Positions 1 to 5,085 of a stretch of DNA of 5,175 bases are shown in pieces (within the stretch, counting starts at the first letter, position 1; every line of letters begins with the position of its first letter). A program made the translations under genes and the position numbers. Source of the stretch: Gammaproteobacteria bacterium (GTDB taxonomy: Bacteria > Pseudomonadota > Gammaproteobacteria > Methylococcales > Methylomonadaceae); assembly GCA_024511045.1 (NCBI GenBank), contig JANEMG010000198.1, forward strand, positions 1-5,175. The letters run 5' to 3'. Under the pieces are notes generated by a model. It did not search any database. It saw only the letters and a list, made by a program, of their open reading frames with translations, and was not told the origin of the DNA.

Positions 1-818
1 AATATATCGAAAAGGGCCTGGCCCTGCATGAGCAGCTGCGCCACGAACCCCTGCTCAGCACACCCTTCGCACCGCATGCCCCGTACACGGTTTCCGACCA
101 GCCGCTGCAGCGCATCCGGGTCATCGCCGACGAACTGGAACTGCCGATACACATGCATGTGCACGAAACCGGACATGAAATCGAGCTGGCGCAGGAGCAG
201 TACGGGCAGCGCCCCTTGCGCCGACTGGAAAAGCTCGGCCTGCTGACGCCGAACTTCATGGCCGTGCATATGACCCAGATTACGAAGGATGAAATCGATT
301 TGTTCTCCCGCAGCGGGGCGCACATCGTGCATTGCCCGGAATCCAATCTGAAGCTGGCCAGCGGCTTCTGCCCGGTGGCGAAATACCTGGATGCCGGCAT
401 CAATGTCGCGCTCGGCACCGATGGCGCCGCCAGCAACAACGACCTGGACATGTTCGGTGAAATGCGCACCACCGCATTGCTGGCCAAGGGCGTCGCCAAT
501 GACGCCAGCGCCCTGCCGGCGCACACCGCGTTGCGCATGGCCACTTTGAACGGCGCCAGGGCACTGGGCCTGGAACAGGAAATCGGTTCCCTGGAAACGG
601 GCAAAGCCGCCGACTGCATCGCCATCGATCTGCAGCACCTGGAAACCCAGCCCCTCTACAACCCCCTTTCACAAATCGTCTATGCCGGCAGCCGGCAGCA
701 GGTGACTGATGTCTGGATCGCCGGGCGACAGGTTCTCAAGCAGCGCCAATTGACGTCCATCGACAGTGATGATTTGCAGAACAGGCTGACCGAATGGCGG
801 CAGCGCCTGGAATCGTGA
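1..818 (+). CDS. mtaD: 5'-methylthioadenosine / S-adenosylhomocysteine deaminase (TRZ/ATZ amidohydrolase), 5' end missing
   Basis: Cytosolic metal-dependent deaminase of the amidohydrolase superfamily. The family converts MTA and/or SAH to the inosine derivatives plus ammonia. The reading frame is open from base 3 (the first two bases end a cut codon) to TGA at 816-818, giving 271 visible residues. Family members are usually around 440 residues, so roughly the first 170, with the N-terminal HxH metal pair, lie outside. Visible motifs, numbered in the fragment: HMHVHET at 50-56, where H52 and E55 fit the family's His and Glu three apart; AVHMT at 87-91 with H89; HCPESNLKLASG at 110-121; and LGTDGAASNN at 137-146 with the metal-binding Asp D140. 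The C-terminal beta-sandwich has the usual ALGLEQEIGSLETGKAAD pattern. No frameshift is seen. From memory, P. aeruginosa PA3170, which sits next to ubiG, is an MTA deaminase. MTA versus SAH preference cannot be told here. An internal ATG at 153 is residue 51 and is not the start. Confidence 0.9.
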   Translation, partial: YIEKGLALHEQLRHEPLLSTPFAPHAPYTVSDQPLQRIRVIADELELPIHMHVHETGHEIELAQEQYGQRPLRRLEKLGLLTPNFMAVHMTQITKDEIDLFSRSGAHIVHCPESNLKLASGFCPVAKYLDAGINVALGTDGAASNNDLDMFGEMRTTALLAKGVANDASALPAHTALRMATLNGARALGLEQEIGSLETGKAADCIAIDLQHLETQPLYNPLSQIVYAGSRQQVTDVWIAGRQVLKQRQLTSIDSDDLQNRLTEWRQRLES

Positions 819-1126
819 CGGCATCTTGCCTGCCCCTGACCCTGAAAACCGGCACTGCGCGGACAGCCACACCTCGTCATGCCGCAACACGGGAATGAAA
901 GACAGTTTCCGGTTATCTTTGAACCTCAGCCTTGTCGAAACCCTATCATTCCTGTCATCCCGACGCCAGGAGAGATCTTTAGCGTTGGCACATTGCCATG
1001 GTGCCCAGGATTTCTCCTGCCGTCGTAATGACAGCTATGACTTGGCATGGATCGAACGCGATTATCAATATGAAAATGCCTGATGCTTCTGGGTAATCAG
1101 AAAACCCTTGGCGACCGCAACAACAA
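819..1126. other. Non-coding gap between mtaD and the ubiG promoter, repeat-rich
   Basis: I find no convincing gene here. The only longer open frame (826-1083, TTG start) runs through the inverted-repeat element, has no ribosome binding site and resembles no family I know. No rho-independent terminator with a T-run is visible after the mtaD stop. The stretch seems to be a mosaic of repeat remnants. One is around 893-915, a weak palindrome of the shape TCATgCC...GGaATGA. Another is around 921-943, where CTCAGCCTTGTCGAA resembles the widespread 'CTGAGCTTGTCGAA' intergenic repeat. The third is the clear inverted-repeat element at 952-1034. The family resemblances of the first two are from memory and weak. 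Confidence 0.55.
952..1034. repeat. 83-bp imperfect inverted-repeat element (MITE/REPIN-like hairpin)
   Basis: The two 26-base ends, 952-977 and 1009-1034, are inverted copies matching at 22 of 26 positions. The outermost seven bases (CTGTCAT ... ATGACAG) and the inner CAGGAGA / TCTCCTG blocks are perfect. The middle, 978-1008, holds a smaller nested hairpin (GGCAC 987-991 with GTGCC 1001-1005, and TGGCA 986-990 with TGCCA 994-998). A transcript would fold into one long rod. There is no T-run after it, so it is not a standard terminator. The 'GTCAT...' ends resemble the small non-autonomous intergenic elements common in proteobacterial genomes (established as a class; assignment here is inference). 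No clear flanking target duplication is seen; CTAT occurs on both sides (943-946 and 1035-1038) but is adjacent only on the right. Confidence 0.75.
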
Positions 1127-1156
1127 ATGACGAATAACCCAGCAATCTAGTATACT
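1127..1156 (+). promoter_or_regulatory. Probable sigma-70 promoter for the ubiG operon
   Basis: ATGACG at 1127-1132 (4 of 6 to TTGACA), an 18-base spacer, and TATACT at 1151-1156 (5 of 6 to TATAAT). Transcription would begin near 1163, giving a short leader of about 23 bases before the ubiG ATG at 1186. The -10 box lies inside a perfect 10-base palindrome, TAGTATACTA (1148-1157). This is the best promoter-like match in the gap, and it would drive the four-gene run ubiG to sufT. It is a prediction from consensus only. Confidence 0.55.
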
Positions 1157-1185
1157 ATGGGCAAATTTCAACTCGAGTGAAAGCA

Positions 1186-1896
1186 ATGACAGCAACATCG
1201 GAAAATGTGCACGCGCACGAAATCAACAAATTCGGCTCGCTGGCGGAGCGCTGGTGGGACCGCCATGGCGAGTTCAAGACTCTGCACGACATCAATCCCC
1301 TGCGCATCCGTTTCATCCGCGACTATACCGACCTCGACGGCAAGCGCATCATTGACGTCGGCTGCGGCGGCGGCATCCTCAGCGAAGGCATGGCAAAGTT
1401 CGGCGCCGACGTCACCGGCATTGATCTCAGCGAGGAACTGATCGACATCGCCGATCTGCACGGCCTGGAAACCGGCGTACAGGTCCACTACCAGAAAATC
1501 AGCGCCGAGGCGATGGCCGAACAGCACCCGGGTGAACTCGACATCGTCACCTGCATGGAGATGCTGGAGCATGTCCCCGACCCGGCCGCCATCGTTGCCG
1601 CCTGCGCGACCCTGGTCAAACCGGGCGGTTATGTCTTTTTCTCCACCCTGAACCGCAAACCGAAGGCCTATCTGCTGGCCATCGTCGCTGCTGAATACCT
1701 GCTGCAGATGCTGCCCAAGAGCACCCACGACTACAAAACCTTCATCAAGCCCTCGGAACTGAGCCGCTGGTGTCGGGAGGCGGATCTGGACATGCAGGGG
1801 ATCGTCGGCATCGAATACAACCCGTTCACGAAAAGCTTCCGCCTCGGGAAAGACATCGATGTCAATTATATCGCCGCCTACCAGCGCCCGGAATAA
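1186..1896 (+). CDS. ubiG: Ubiquinone biosynthesis O-methyltransferase UbiG
   Basis: SAM-dependent O-methyltransferase that performs both O-methylations of the ubiquinone head group (the early 3-demethyl hydroxyl step and the final demethylubiquinol step), releasing SAH. It is 236 residues, close to the E. coli protein at 240. Visible: N-terminal EINKFGSLAERWWD (12-25) and LHDINPLR (33-40), both UbiG hallmarks; SAM motif I, VGCGGGILSE (58-67); acidic D80 at the end of strand 2; CMEMLEHVPDP (123-133); LVKPGGYVFFSTLNR (143-157); a hydrophobic segment around 161-175 that corresponds to the membrane-association region of E. coli UbiG; THDYKTFIKPSEL (180-192); and a C-terminal YNPFTKSFRLG (211-221). 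The ATG at 1186 is preferred over the in-frame GTG at 1177 because GAG at 1175-1177 is at ribosome-binding distance (8 bases), while the GTG has none, and the ATG fits family N-termini. First gene of a probable operon. Assignment is firm. Confidence 0.96.
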   Translation: MTATSENVHAHEINKFGSLAERWWDRHGEFKTLHDINPLRIRFIRDYTDLDGKRIIDVGCGGGILSEGMAKFGADVTGIDLSEELIDIADLHGLETGVQVHYQKISAEAMAEQHPGELDIVTCMEMLEHVPDPAAIVAACATLVKPGGYVFFSTLNRKPKAYLLAIVAAEYLLQMLPKSTHDYKTFIKPSELSRWCREADLDMQGIVGIEYNPFTKSFRLGKDIDVNYIAAYQRPE

Positions 1897-1902
1897 CACA
1901 GC

Positions 1903-2583
1903 ATGAATGCCGATTTCCGGCTTGCCTGCGTGCTCTTCGATCTGGACGGCACGCTGGTCGATACCGCCCCCGATCTGCTGGCGGCATTGCAACGGGCCCT
2001 GCGCAGCCACGATCTGGCCATCCCTGATGAGCGGCGTGTACAGCCTTATATTTCCTACGGCGCCGCGGCAATGGTGCGGGAAAGCCTGAATGGTTCCGGA
2101 ACCGAAGAACTGCAAAAGCAGGTCCTTGCCGCCATGCTGGAGGATTACCAGCAGCATATTGCCGACCAGACCCGGCTGTTTCCAGGTATGGTCGAAGTAT
2201 TGCAGAACCTGGAGACCCGGGGTATCAAATGGGGCGTCGTGACCAACAAACTGCGGCGCTTCACCGAGCCGCTGATGGCGGCGCTGCAGCTGACGCCCAG
2301 AGCGGCCTGCATCATCAGCGGCGATACCACCGGCAACAGCAAGCCCCATCCGGAACCGATGCTGGCCGCCTGCCGGGATGCCGGCGTGCGCCCCGAACAA
2401 AGCGTTTACATCGGCGATTCAGCCCATGACATCGCCGCCGGCAAGGTTGTCAACATGAAAACCGTGGCCGCGGCCTACGGTTATCTGAAACCCGCGGAAG
2501 ACCCGCACAACTGGGGAACCGATGCCCTGATCAGCGACCCGCTGGAAATCCTGCACTGGATAGAAACGAATACATGTCATTGA
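1903..2583 (+). CDS. mupP: HAD phosphatase, likely N-acetylmuramic acid 6-phosphate phosphatase (MupP), Gph-like
   Basis: Cytosolic haloacid dehalogenase-type phosphatase, 226 residues. All four HAD motifs are present: I, DLDGTLVDT (13-21; D13 nucleophile, D15 acid/base); II, VVTNK (112-116; T114); III, SKPHPEP with K147; IV, GDSAHD (171-176; D172 and D176 for Mg2+). The cap domain lies between motifs I and II. Automatic annotation would often say phosphoglycolate phosphatase (gph). I prefer MupP, which removes phosphate from MurNAc-6-P in peptidoglycan recycling. It lies directly between ubiG and yciK, as in Pseudomonas (PA3171-PA3173, from memory), and shares the C-terminal NWG-D...DPLE pattern (NWGTDALISDPLEIL, 203-217) that I recall from that protein. 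It starts 6 bases after the ubiG stop with no strong Shine-Dalgarno sequence, suggesting coupled translation. Motif IV is followed by AGKVVNM rather than the commoner AGxxAGM. Phosphatase is certain; substrate is inferred from context. Confidence 0.85.
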   Translation: MNADFRLACVLFDLDGTLVDTAPDLLAALQRALRSHDLAIPDERRVQPYISYGAAAMVRESLNGSGTEELQKQVLAAMLEDYQQHIADQTRLFPGMVEVLQNLETRGIKWGVVTNKLRRFTEPLMAALQLTPRAACIISGDTTGNSKPHPEPMLAACRDAGVRPEQSVYIGDSAHDIAAGKVVNMKTVAAAYGYLKPAEDPHNWGTDALISDPLEILHWIETNTCH

Positions 2584-3302
2584 CCGAACAAACCATACTG
2601 ATCACCGGCGCGGCCGGAGGACTGGGCGCCACGGCGGCTCTTGCCCTGGCCAGGCAGGGAGCCACTATCATACTGCTGGACAGGAACGTCCCGCGACTGG
2701 AGGATGTCTATGACCGCATCGTCGACAGCGGCGCGCCGGAACCGGCCATCTATCCCTTCGATCTGGCCGGCGCCAACGAGGATCAATACAACGAGCTAGC
2801 CCAGGTCATCGGCGACAAGTACGGCGCCCTGCAGGGATTGCTGCATAGCGCCGCGGAGCTTGGCACCCAGGGGCCAATCGCCACGCAGCCGACGGCCTCC
2901 TGGGGGCATACCCTGAATGTCAATCTGAACGCCGCTTTCCTGCTGACCCGGGTGCTGCTGCCGGTACTGCAGAAAAGCGTACAGGCGTCCATCGTCTTTA
3001 CATCGGACACATCGGTAAGCAATGCCCGCGCCTATGCCGGCGCCTACGGCGTCGCCAAGATCGCCCTGGAGGGCTTTGCCAGGATTCTCGCCGAAGAGCT
3101 GGAATCGGCCCAGAGAATCCGGGTCAACACGCTGCTTCCCGGGCCAGTCAATTCGCCCATGCGCAACCGCATCTACCCGGGAGAAGACAAGAGTCAATTA
3201 CCGGATATGAACTCCCTCGATGCTGTCTATGTCTATCTGTTCGGACCGGAAAGCATCGGCATCACCGGGCAGACCATCGATGCACAAACCTTTCAACGAT
3301 AA
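2574..3302 (+). CDS. yciK: YciK-family short-chain dehydrogenase/reductase
   Basis: NAD(P)-dependent oxidoreductase of the classical SDR fold, 242 residues, cytosolic; the physiological substrate of YciK proteins is not established to my knowledge. Visible: cofactor-binding TGAAGGLG (11-18); D36 at the end of strand 2 (LLDRN), which hints at NAD(H) preference; HSAAELG (91-97) in place of the usual NNAG; NVNLNA (115-120); and active-site YGVAK (Y158, K162). The catalytic serine register is not clean. Thirteen residues before Y158 is D145, in the run TSDTSV, with S144 and S147 nearby. The tail RVNTLLPGPVNSPMRNRIYPGE (183-204, with one more RIR residue pair before) and the closing TGQTIDAQ are YciK-like. 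The ATG overlaps the end of the phosphatase gene by 10 bases, so translation is probably coupled; no strong Shine-Dalgarno sequence is seen. Family assignment is good, substrate unknown. Confidence 0.88.
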   Translation: MSLTEQTILITGAAGGLGATAALALARQGATIILLDRNVPRLEDVYDRIVDSGAPEPAIYPFDLAGANEDQYNELAQVIGDKYGALQGLLHSAAELGTQGPIATQPTASWGHTLNVNLNAAFLLTRVLLPVLQKSVQASIVFTSDTSVSNARAYAGAYGVAKIALEGFARILAEELESAQRIRVNTLLPGPVNSPMRNRIYPGEDKSQLPDMNSLDAVYVYLFGPESIGITGQTIDAQTFQR

Positions 3303-3311
3303 GCTGATCCC

Positions 3312-3860
3312 ATGGCAGAAAGAGAAACCATAGAACTGACCCGCGATGTCAACATCGTCACCATTCCCGACGGCAACCACGGGACGCTGAAGAAAGGCGA
3401 GACGGTGACCATCCACCAGTCGCTGGGCAACAACTATACCGTGATCACCGAACAGGGGCACATGGTGCGCATCGCCGGCGCCGATGCCGACGCGCTGGGC
3501 AAGGAACCTCTGGAACTGCATACCCTGGTGGAGGAAACCACCCCGGAAATGGTGGAAAAAAACTGCTGGGAAGTGATGAAGACGGTCTACGATCCGGAGA
3601 TTCCGGTGAACATCGTCGACCTGGGCCTGGTCTACAACTGCACCGTCACGCCGCGGGAAGACGGCAAAAACGATGTCCATGTCATGATGACCCTGACCGC
3701 GCCGGGCTGCGGCATGGGACCGGTCATCCAGAGCGATGTGGAGAAATGCATCCGCGCACTGCCGGGCGTGGCAAATGTCGAAGTGGAAATCGTCCTGGAC
3801 CCGCCCTGGTCCCGGGAAATGATGTCCGAAGTCGCCCAGGTGCAGCTGGGATTGTTTTGA
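3312..3860 (+). CDS. sufT: Fe-S cluster assembly factor SufT (DUF59/MIP18 family)
   Basis: Cytosolic 182-residue protein with a C-terminal MIP18/DUF59 domain, a family that helps mature Fe-S proteins, especially under high demand. The N-terminal ~70 residues form a beta-rich region (LTRDVNIVTIPDGN, 9-22; LKKGETVTIHQSLGNNYTV, 26-44) as in the SufT form of the family rather than a bare MIP18 domain. The core motifs are clear: VYDPEIPVNIVDLGLVY (92-108), TLTAPGCGMGPVI (127-139) with the conserved C133, and the closing VEIVLDPPWSREMMS (158-172). Other cysteines are C85, C110 and C146. It starts 9 bases after the yciK stop, last in the four-gene run, with no evident strong ribosome binding site. 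No suf/isc gene is visible beside it, so this is a sufT located away from a suf operon as far as the window shows. Assignment is firm; its role here is inferred from the family. Confidence 0.92.
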   Translation: MAERETIELTRDVNIVTIPDGNHGTLKKGETVTIHQSLGNNYTVITEQGHMVRIAGADADALGKEPLELHTLVEETTPEMVEKNCWEVMKTVYDPEIPVNIVDLGLVYNCTVTPREDGKNDVHVMMTLTAPGCGMGPVIQSDVEKCIRALPGVANVEVEIVLDPPWSREMMSEVAQVQLGLF

Positions 3861-3872
3861 CCTGACCCGGTT

Positions 3873-3898
3873 GAAATCGCGGCTGAAGCCGCTCCTAC
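3873..3898. repeat. REP-like palindromic element between convergent genes
   Basis: A compact hairpin, GCGGCT (3879-3884) with AGCCGC (3887-3892), flanked by GAAATC on the left and TCCTAC on the right. Read on the minus strand it begins GTAGGAGCGGCTTCAGCCGC, which matches from memory the core of a repetitive extragenic palindrome abundant in Pseudomonas and other gammaproteobacteria. It lies between the sufT stop (3860) and the converging peroxidase gene. It has no following T-run, but may still protect mRNA 3' ends or attenuate read-through. Its TAC end, read on the minus strand as GTAG, contains the peroxidase stop codon. Confidence 0.75.
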
Positions 3899-4971
3899 GG
3901 CCTTTCTGAAGTTTGATACTGCGGACTGGTCAACGACCGCAGAAAAGCCACCAGGTCCTGTTTTTCCTGGTCCGTCAAATGCAGCGGAAAAATCGCGGCA
4001 TCCAGGAAACGGTTCTTCTCACCGCCCTGGTCGTAATACTCCACCACCTCTTCCAGCGTCTCAATGCTGCCATCGTGCATGTAAGGCCCGGTACGGGCGA
4101 TGTTGCGCAACGTCGCCGTCCTGAATTTGCCGATATCGGCAATCACCCGGGTGACGTTGAAGCGGCCCAGTTCCGAGCGCTGCCAGGCAGTCAATTCGAA
4201 TTCCCCGGGGTCCCTGCCGTCCCGCACTGCCTGCAGAAATTCGTCCAGAACCGGCTGCAGGCGCTGGAAACCGGTACCGATATTGTAAAACTGGTTGTCG
4301 GTGAACAGGGCATTGTTCCAGCTGATTTCGTGGCAATTGCTGCAGTTGCCCTTGCGCCGGAAGATGCGCAGGCCGCGTGCCGCGCTGTCCGACAGGGCCG
4401 ATCTGTCGCGGCCGAAATAATAACGATCGAAGGGTGAATCGCCGGCAATCAGGGTGCGTTCGAAACTGGCGATGGCCTTGACCACATGATCGATCGTGAT
4501 TGCCTTGCCTGGAATACCGAAAACATTCCTGAACTGCTTCCGATAACCGGCATCCTGACTGACGATATCCACAATCTGCTGGTGATTTTTCAGGCTATGC
4601 TCGATGGGATTGACGAAGGGTCCCAGCGCCTGTTTCTCCAGGCTGGGTGCCCTGCCATCCAGAAACAAACTGGTATAGAACGCCGCATTGACCACGGTCG
4701 GCGCATTCCTGGTGCCGGTCTGACCGGCTATACCCCTGGCCACCGGCAGACCATCGGTAAAGGCCTTGTCCGGCAGGTGGCAGCTGGCACAGCTGATGGT
4801 GCCGTCGCCGCTGAAACGCCGGTCATTGAGCAACCGGCGTCCCAAGGCAATTTTTTCGGCGCTTTGCGGGTTGTCCATAGGCACCGGCAGCGGCGGCAAA
4901 CCCAGGTTTTCCACGGCCTGTGCGCTTTCGAGAAAGAAAAGCCCCAGTAACAGAAATGGCAGCATACGCAT
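3895..4971 (-). CDS. Periplasmic di-heme cytochrome c peroxidase (CcpA/MauG family)
   Basis: Exported bacterial di-heme peroxidase that reduces H2O2 to water with electrons from small cytochromes or quinol-linked carriers. It is 358 residues from the ATG at 4971, within the usual 320-370. Visible: an N-terminal Sec signal peptide (hydrophobic core 4-14, probable cleavage after AQA, 17-19); the first c-heme site CASCH (61-65); FVNPIEH (119-125) with the conserved Glu E124; the second heme site CSNCH (210-214); and RTGPYMHDGSIETLEEVVEYY (293-313), where M298 is the expected sixth ligand of one heme. The Met at this place favours a CcpA-type peroxidase over MauG, which has Tyr. The start is fixed by GGAGG seven bases upstream; a longer frame from 5034 would cover leader hairpins and put extra residues before the signal peptide. 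It is transcribed toward sufT and ends in a REP-like element. It stands alone on its strand here. The family is firm, the exact electron donor unknown. Confidence 0.94.
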   Translation of the reverse strand: MRMLPFLLLGLFFLESAQAVENLGLPPLPVPMDNPQSAEKIALGRRLLNDRRFSGDGTISCASCHLPDKAFTDGLPVARGIAGQTGTRNAPTVVNAAFYTSLFLDGRAPSLEKQALGPFVNPIEHSLKNHQQIVDIVSQDAGYRKQFRNVFGIPGKAITIDHVVKAIASFERTLIAGDSPFDRYYFGRDRSALSDSAARGLRIFRRKGNCSNCHEISWNNALFTDNQFYNIGTGFQRLQPVLDEFLQAVRDGRDPGEFELTAWQRSELGRFNVTRVIADIGKFRTATLRNIARTGPYMHDGSIETLEEVVEYYDQGGEKNRFLDAAIFPLHLTDQEKQDLVAFLRSLTSPQYQTSERP

Positions 4972-4978
4972 GGCGGTA

Positions 4979-4983
4979 CCTCC
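4979..4983 (-). promoter_or_regulatory. Ribosome binding site deciding the peroxidase start
   Basis: GGAGG on the minus strand, seven bases before the ATG at 4971-4969. It is the strongest ribosome binding site in the window and selects this ATG over the ATG at 5034 and the next in-frame ATG at residue 3. It directly abuts the T-tract of the upstream hairpin, so folding of that hairpin could affect ribosome access. Confidence 0.85.
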
Positions 4984-5020
4984 AAAAAAAGAGCCAGCGG
5001 GGAAAAAACACCCGCTGACT
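4984..5020 (-). terminator. Rho-independent terminator-like hairpin in the peroxidase leader
   Basis: Read on the minus strand: AGTCAGCGGG (5020-5011), a nine-base loop, CCCGCTGGCT (5001-4992), then C and seven Ts (4990-4984). The stem is ten pairs, nine Watson-Crick plus one G-T wobble, GC-rich near the loop. The plus strand has no T-run after it, so it can work only in the minus direction. It lies after the predicted peroxidase promoter and immediately before the peroxidase ribosome binding site. Either it ends a short leader RNA and attenuates the peroxidase gene, or it is the terminator of an upstream minus-strand transcript that the gene sits against. Confidence 0.75.
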
Positions 5021-5028
5021 TGAAGTAT

Positions 5029-5048
5029 GTGCATGTCGAAGCATGCAC
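5029..5048 (-). other. Perfect 7-bp hairpin in the peroxidase leader
   Basis: GTGCATG (5029-5035) and CATGCAC (5042-5048) are perfect inverted copies around a six-base spacer. On the minus strand the hairpin would sit at the very start of the predicted peroxidase transcript, just before the terminator-like hairpin. It could be a 5' stabilising stem, part of an attenuator, or a DNA operator. No protein-binding consensus is recognised in it. Confidence 0.6.
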
Positions 5049-5055
5049 GTGGGGA

Positions 5056-5085
5056 AATATAAAATTACTAGTGAGGTAAATGCAA
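5056..5085 (-). promoter_or_regulatory. Possible sigma-70 promoter for the peroxidase gene
   Basis: On the minus strand, TTGCAT (5085-5080; 3 of 6 to the -35 consensus), 18 bases, then TATATT (5061-5056; 5 of 6 to TATAAT). Transcription would start near 5049, leaving a leader of roughly 78 bases that contains both hairpins. I looked for an FNR/ANR-type box (TTGAT-N4-ATCAA) and found none. The -35 match is weak, so an activator may be needed. Prediction only. Confidence 0.45.

Noticed and set aside
826..1083. An 85-codon plus-strand frame in the mtaD-ubiG gap
   Set aside because: It starts at TTG without a ribosome binding site, runs through the inverted-repeat element and has no recognisable domain.
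1177..1185. GTG as the ubiG start, adding three residues
   Set aside because: No ribosome binding site lies before it; the ATG at 1186 has GAG at proper distance and suits family N-termini.
1168..2400. A 410-codon open frame on the minus strand opposite ubiG and the phosphatase gene
   Set aside because: It lies antisense to two strongly recognised genes, has a composition typical of a reversed high-GC codon frame (rich in Gly, Asp, Val, Gln, His), and matches no family I know. It is a shadow frame.
3198..3680. A 160-codon minus-strand frame opposite yciK and sufT
   Set aside because: It is antisense to conserved motifs of both genes and unlike any known protein.
3861..3900. The hairpin after sufT as a classical rho-independent terminator
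   Set aside because: The stem is present but no T-run follows on either strand; the REP-like core explains it better.
3913..4950. Plus-strand frames of 174 and 154 codons opposite the peroxidase gene
   Set aside because: They are antisense to a gene with two intact heme motifs and a signal peptide, and their translations show no domain.
4972..5034. ATG at 5034 as the peroxidase start, adding 21 residues
   Set aside because: The extension covers the leader hairpins and T-tract, would place a non-signal segment before the Sec signal, and lacks a ribosome binding site, whereas the ATG at 4971 has GGAGG at seven bases.
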